Assembly: GCA_958296115.1 (NCBI GenBank)
Contig: OY282442.1
Coordinates: 1,745,158 to 1,809,157 of the forward strand
Direction: 5' to 3'
Source: an uncultured Dehalococcoidia bacterium
GTDB lineage: Bacteria > Chloroflexota > Dehalococcoidia > Lucifugimonadales > CAJWER01
DNA: 64,000 bases
Position numbers and translations under genes: made by a program
Notes under the pieces: model-generated
Seen by the model: the letters and a program-made list of their open reading frames with translations, nothing else
The model's database searches: none
What the model was told of the DNA's origin: nothing
Shown: positions 60,930-64,000 of the stretch, in pieces
How positions within the stretch are numbered: position 1 is the first letter of the stretch
Layout of the letters: the number at the start of each line of letters is the position of its first letter

Positions 60930-62051
60930 ATGCTCAACGTGCAAGCGTTCCCCGTGGCCGAAGCCGCGGAAGAAGAGTTGGAGACTGTGCCGGATCCGAC
61001 GATAGAAGTCGAAGAGGCCGACGAACAGTACGGCAAGTTCGTGGCCGGGCCCCTTCCTAGGGGCTACGGCATGACCTTGGGAAATCCCCTCCGGCGCGTG
61101 CTATACAACTCCCTCCCCGGCACAGCCGTAACATCGGTGAAGATCGAGGGCGTCCTCCACGAGTACGCCACGATACCCAACGTCAAGGAAGAGGTGTCCG
61201 AGATACTGCTCAACGTCAAGGGGATCCGCCTGCGGTCCGAAGTCGATGGGCCCGGCAAGTTGCGCCTCGAAGTCGCAGGCCGCGGGCAAGTATGCGCGGG
61301 AGACCTGATGGCGACCTCCGACTACGAGGTCGTGAACCCCGAACTCCACATCGCAACGCTGGACTCGGAAGAGGCCAAGCTCTCGGTCGAGTTCAACGTG
61401 GAGCGCGGCTCCGCGTACAAGGAAGCGCAGAGCGACGGCCTGTCCATAGGCGTGCTCCCCGTCGATGCGGTGTACAGCCCGGTTCGCAAGGTCAGGTATA
61501 ACATTACCGAGAACGTCCGGGTAGGACAGAGAACGGACCTCGAACGGCTGACCATCGAGATATGGACCGACGGCTCTATAACTCCCGTCAAGGCCCTCCA
61601 GCAGGCGGGCTACGAGCTGGTCAAGAAGTTCTTCCTCTTCGCAAACGCAGAGAAGGTTACCGGAGCTGGCGGAACCACGCCCGTTGCACTTCAGATCTCG
61701 CCGGAGATGTACAGCATACCGGTGGAAAGCCTGGTGCTGTCCTCGCGAACCCTCAACTGCCTGAAGAGGGCCGGCCTCGACTACGTCGGGCAGATACTCG
61801 AAATGAATCCGGACTACCTGCTCGAGATCAGGAACTTCGGTGAGAAGTCGCTCCGCGAGCTCTACGACCGCCTGAGATCCATGGACATGCTGCCCCCTGC
61901 CCTCGACCCGGACCTCCAAGCCGGCGCGGACGCCCCCGCGGAAGGATCCGACGACGCGACCGACGATGACCCACCCGCCGATGAAGAAGACCTGGAATCC
62001 AGCGTGGACTCCATCTTCTCCGAGATAGAGGGGCTTGGAGGCAAGCAATGA
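60930..62051 (+). CDS. rpoA: RNA polymerase alpha subunit
   Basis: A 373-residue subunit. The N-terminal dimerisation domain has FVAGPLPRGYGMTLGNPLRRVLYNSLPG; the C-terminal domain has LVLSSRTLNCLKRAGLDYVGQIL and RNFGEKSLRELYDRL helices. There is an acidic N-terminal addition and a 45-residue Asp/Glu-rich tail after the CTD. rplQ overlaps the stop by 4 bp. Confidence 0.96.
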   Translation: MLNVQAFPVAEAAEEELETVPDPTIEVEEADEQYGKFVAGPLPRGYGMTLGNPLRRVLYNSLPGTAVTSVKIEGVLHEYATIPNVKEEVSEILLNVKGIRLRSEVDGPGKLRLEVAGRGQVCAGDLMATSDYEVVNPELHIATLDSEEAKLSVEFNVERGSAYKEAQSDGLSIGVLPVDAVYSPVRKVRYNITENVRVGQRTDLERLTIEIWTDGSITPVKALQQAGYELVKKFFLFANAEKVTGAGGTTPVALQISPEMYSIPVESLVLSSRTLNCLKRAGLDYVGQILEMNPDYLLEIRNFGEKSLRELYDRLRSMDMLPPALDPDLQAGADAPAEGSDDATDDDPPADEEDLESSVDSIFSEIEGLGGKQ

Positions 62052-62401
62052 GACACAGGCTGTCCGGAAGGAAGCTGTCCCGGCCCACGGCGCATCGCAT
62101 GTCCATGCTGCGGACGGCGGTTACCGACCTCCTGCGCCACGAGTCCGTCAGGACCACCGAGCCCAAGGCCAAGGAGATAAGGCGGCTGGCCGAGAAGACG
62201 ATCACCCGCGGCAAGAAGGGCGACCTCCACAACAGGCGCATGGCGTCCGCGTTCCTGACCGACGAGAAGGTCGTCCGCAAGCTCTTCGAAGAGCTGGGGC
62301 CTCGCTACGAAGACAGGAACGGCGGTTACACTCGCATAGTCAAGATCGGCGCGCGCAAGGGCGACGCGGCCGAGATGGCCATCATAGAGCTGATGCCCTA
62401 G
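62048..62401 (+). CDS. rplQ: Ribosomal protein L17
   Basis: A 117-residue 50S protein. MRHRLSGRKLSRPTAHRMSMLR start, HESVRTTEPKAKEIRRLAEKTIT, GGYTRIVKIGARKGDAAEMAIIEL. Complete. Confidence 0.97.
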   Translation: MRHRLSGRKLSRPTAHRMSMLRTAVTDLLRHESVRTTEPKAKEIRRLAEKTITRGKKGDLHNRRMASAFLTDEKVVRKLFEELGPRYEDRNGGYTRIVKIGARKGDAAEMAIIELMP

Positions 62402-62410
62402 CCGCGCGGA

Positions 62411-63178
62411 ATGAGGCTCGCCATGGTCGTAGAGTACGACGGCGCGGAGTACGGCGGCTTCCAGCGCCAGGCGAACGCGCCGTCCATACAGGAGGAGTTG
62501 GAGAAGGCAATAGCAAGACTGACAGGGGAAGTGACCAGGGTCAGAGGCGCCGGCAGAACAGACGCCGGGGTCCATGCCAGGGGACAGGTCGCGGCGTTTG
62601 ACACGTCGGCCCCCTACGGACCGGGTACCTTCGTGAGCGGCCTGAATCACCACCTGCCAGACGACATCGCGGTCAGGGAGGCATACGAGGTCGAGGACAC
62701 GTTCGATCCGCGCCGAATGGCTGCGAGCCGGAGGTACGTGTACAGCATGGTAAGCGCGTCGGTCCGCTCGCCGCTGGCCCGTAGGTACGCCTACCAAGCG
62801 CCTCCCGGGCTGGACGTGGAGGATATGCGCGGGGCCGCGCGGAGCTTCGTCGGCGTTCACGACTTCCGGCGCTTCAGCGGGCCGCTAGGCAGGCCCGGGG
62901 CGAGCTCGGTCAGGGAGATATTCGAAGCGCGAATCCGCGAGCCGGGCAACGCGGTGGAGTTCGAGGTAGAGGGAAACGCCTTCCTCCCGCATATGGTCAG
63001 ACGCATGGCGGGGGCCTTGGTCGACGTTGGACGAGACCGCCTGACCAGGGCCGACGTGGAGAGGATGCTCGATGGTGAAGAGATAAAGGGAGCGGCGCGG
63101 ACCCTGCCGGCGCAGGGCCTGTGCCTCGTAGAAGTCAAGTACTCCGGGTTTCCGCCCGGTTCGGTGAAGGAGCAATGA
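62411..63178 (+). CDS. truA: tRNA pseudouridine synthase A
   Basis: A 255-residue enzyme making pseudouridine at tRNA positions 38-40. The catalytic Asp is in [11 protein letters not shown] (about residue 52). [16 protein letters not shown] and [17 protein letters not shown] complete the pattern. It sits between rplQ and rplM. The stop overlaps the rplM ATG. Confidence 0.95.
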   Translation: MRLAMVVEYDGAEYGGFQRQANAPSIQEELEKAIARLTGEVTRVRGAGRTDAGVHARGQVAAFDTSAPYGPGTFVSGLNHHLPDDIAVREAYEVEDTFDPRRMAASRRYVYSMVSASVRSPLARRYAYQAPPGLDVEDMRGAARSFVGVHDFRRFSGPLGRPGASSVREIFEARIREPGNAVEFEVEGNAFLPHMVRRMAGALVDVGRDRLTRADVERMLDGEEIKGAARTLPAQGLCLVEVKYSGFPPGSVKEQ

Positions 63179-63648
63179 CAACTAAATCAGAGACGACCAA
63201 GAAACCAGCCGACTCCGCCGCGTGGCACGTCGTGGACGCAGCCGGCAAGACACTCGGCAGGCTCGCCAGCGAAATCGCCGTGCTGCTCCAGGGCAAGCAC
63301 AACCCCGCATACGTAACATACCTGAACACGGGAGACTTCGTAGTGGTGATCAACGCCGAGAAGGTGCGAGTCACCGGCAAGAAGCTGGAGCAGAAGATAT
63401 ACTACCGCCACAGCGGCTACCACGGCGGCCTCACGGAACAGACCCTGTCCGCAGTCCTAGAGAAGCATCCCACCCGCGTGATTCGCGGCGCGGTCAAGGG
63501 TATGCTTCCAAAGAACACGCTGGGCAGGCGCATGTTGTCGCGCCTCAAGGTCTATGCCGGCGGCGCTCACCCCCACGAGGCCCAGACCAGCGCGAAAGGG
63601 AATGCGGCGAAGTCAGCCGCCAAGACAGCTAGGAGGGAGTCCAGTTGA
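63175..63648 (+). CDS. rplM: Ribosomal protein L13
   Basis: A 157-residue 50S assembly protein. [64 protein letters not shown]. The tail is Lys/Ala-rich. The ATG at 63175 overlaps the truA stop; ATTG overlap with rpsI. Confidence 0.97.
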   Translation: MTTKSETTKKPADSAAWHVVDAAGKTLGRLASEIAVLLQGKHNPAYVTYLNTGDFVVVINAEKVRVTGKKLEQKIYYRHSGYHGGLTEQTLSAVLEKHPTRVIRGAVKGMLPKNTLGRRMLSRLKVYAGGAHPHEAQTSAKGNAAKSAAKTARRESS

Positions 63649-64000
63649 CACAGCAGCACTACTATTACGGTACGGGCCGGCGCAAGACGGCCGTGGCAAG
63701 GGTCAGGCTCTACTCCGAGCGCGGACCGATAGTAATCAACGGCAAGGACATGGAGGAGCTATTCTCCTGGAAGTCCTGGCAGGACGAGATAACCGAGCCG
63801 TTCCGCGTGACGGGCACGCTGGGGCAGTTCAGGGTCGTCGCCAAGGTGTCGGGCGGCGGCATCACGGGACAGGCCGGCGCTATGCGCCACGGCATCTCCC
63901 GGGCACTGCTGGAAGCCGACCCGGCCCTCCGCCCAACCCTCAAGAGGGCAGGGCTTCTCACGCGCGACGCCCGTGAGAAGGAGAGCAAGAAGTACGGCCT
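63645..64000 (+). CDS. rpsI: Ribosomal protein S9 (partial, runs off the window)
   Basis: Starts at TTG 63645 after AGGAGGGAG. The 118 residues seen include [39 protein letters not shown] and [15 protein letters not shown]. The last residues (KKARK-type tail) lie beyond the window. Confidence 0.95.
   Translation, partial: MTQQHYYYGTGRRKTAVARVRLYSERGPIVINGKDMEELFSWKSWQDEITEPFRVTGTLGQFRVVAKVSGGGITGQAGAMRHGISRALLEADPALRPTLKRAGLLTRDAREKESKKYG

Noticed and set aside
1-64000. CRISPR arrays
   Set aside because: No run of identical 25-40 bp repeats with regular spacers is visible. The tandem repeats found (33-nt, 111-bp, 15-nt) are inside coding regions, and the REP units are irregularly spaced.

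Overview
The window is high-GC chromosomal DNA from a free-living bacterium. The best guess is a member of the Chloroflexota close to Dehalococcoidia/SAR202. This rests on the combination of an 11-subunit complex I operon without nuoEFG, two GalD/ManD-like enolase-superfamily enzymes, assorted aldo/keto reductase, 2-hydroxyacid dehydrogenase and dienelactone-hydrolase-like enzymes, frequent TTG/GTG starts, and one unbroken str-S10-spc-alpha ribosomal cluster. The assignment is inference, because no 16S rRNA gene is present.

Layout. Positions 1-16.1 kb hold a mosaic of metabolic genes: threonine synthase plus a MoaD/ThiS-like sulfur carrier, a D-threonine-aldolase-like enzyme, an aldo/keto reductase, Bcp peroxiredoxin, an MFS exporter, a zinc-type quinone oxidoreductase, a MetE-like methyltransferase and an enolase-superfamily enzyme. 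They are interrupted by a large coiled-coil protein, an orphan HK97-type phage portal gene beside tRNA-Gly(CCC), an RRM protein and a secreted HNH/Excalibur lipoprotein. Positions 16.2-31.0 kb are the complex I operon nuoABCDHIJKLMN. It is interrupted by accessory genes at three junctions: a TumE-like toxin-antitoxin pair between nuoC and nuoD, a UDG-superfamily-like gene between nuoK and nuoL, and a 3.3 kb block between nuoL and nuoM. That block holds a second UDG-like paralogue, a 36-codon relic of nuoL, a PaREP1/HEPN-like gene, an SPFH-like gene and a DUF433/DUF5615 toxin-antitoxin pair whose stop overlaps the nuoM start.

Positions 31.0-39.3 kb are an accessory region. It contains dense REP-like palindromes, a probable relic of an IS200/IS605-type element, an orphan phage terminase, and an array of secreted lipoproteins made by repeated duplication: three truncated trypsin-like-protease N-terminal domains and three GH99-like lipoproteins, five of the six behind a shared leader. 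Positions 39.4-43.4 kb return to catabolic genes. From 43.46 kb, a consensus promoter (TTGACA-17-TATAAT) starts a continuous run to the window end: rpsL, rpsG, fusA, rpsJ through rplO, secY, adk, map, infA, rpmJ, rpsM, rpsK, rpsD, rpoA, rplQ, truA, rplM and a partial rpsI.

The most unusual signals are: (1) cargo genes threaded, partly by translational coupling, into the respiratory complex I operon, with two homologous UDG-like genes on either side of nuoL and a nuoL fragment at a junction; (2) the lipoprotein array, in which homologous leader DNA is read in two different frames; (3) two orphan phage packaging genes 26 kb apart that share the same promoter plus 5'-terminal hairpin module; (4) a ribosomal protein S17 with a roughly 145-residue acidic tail.
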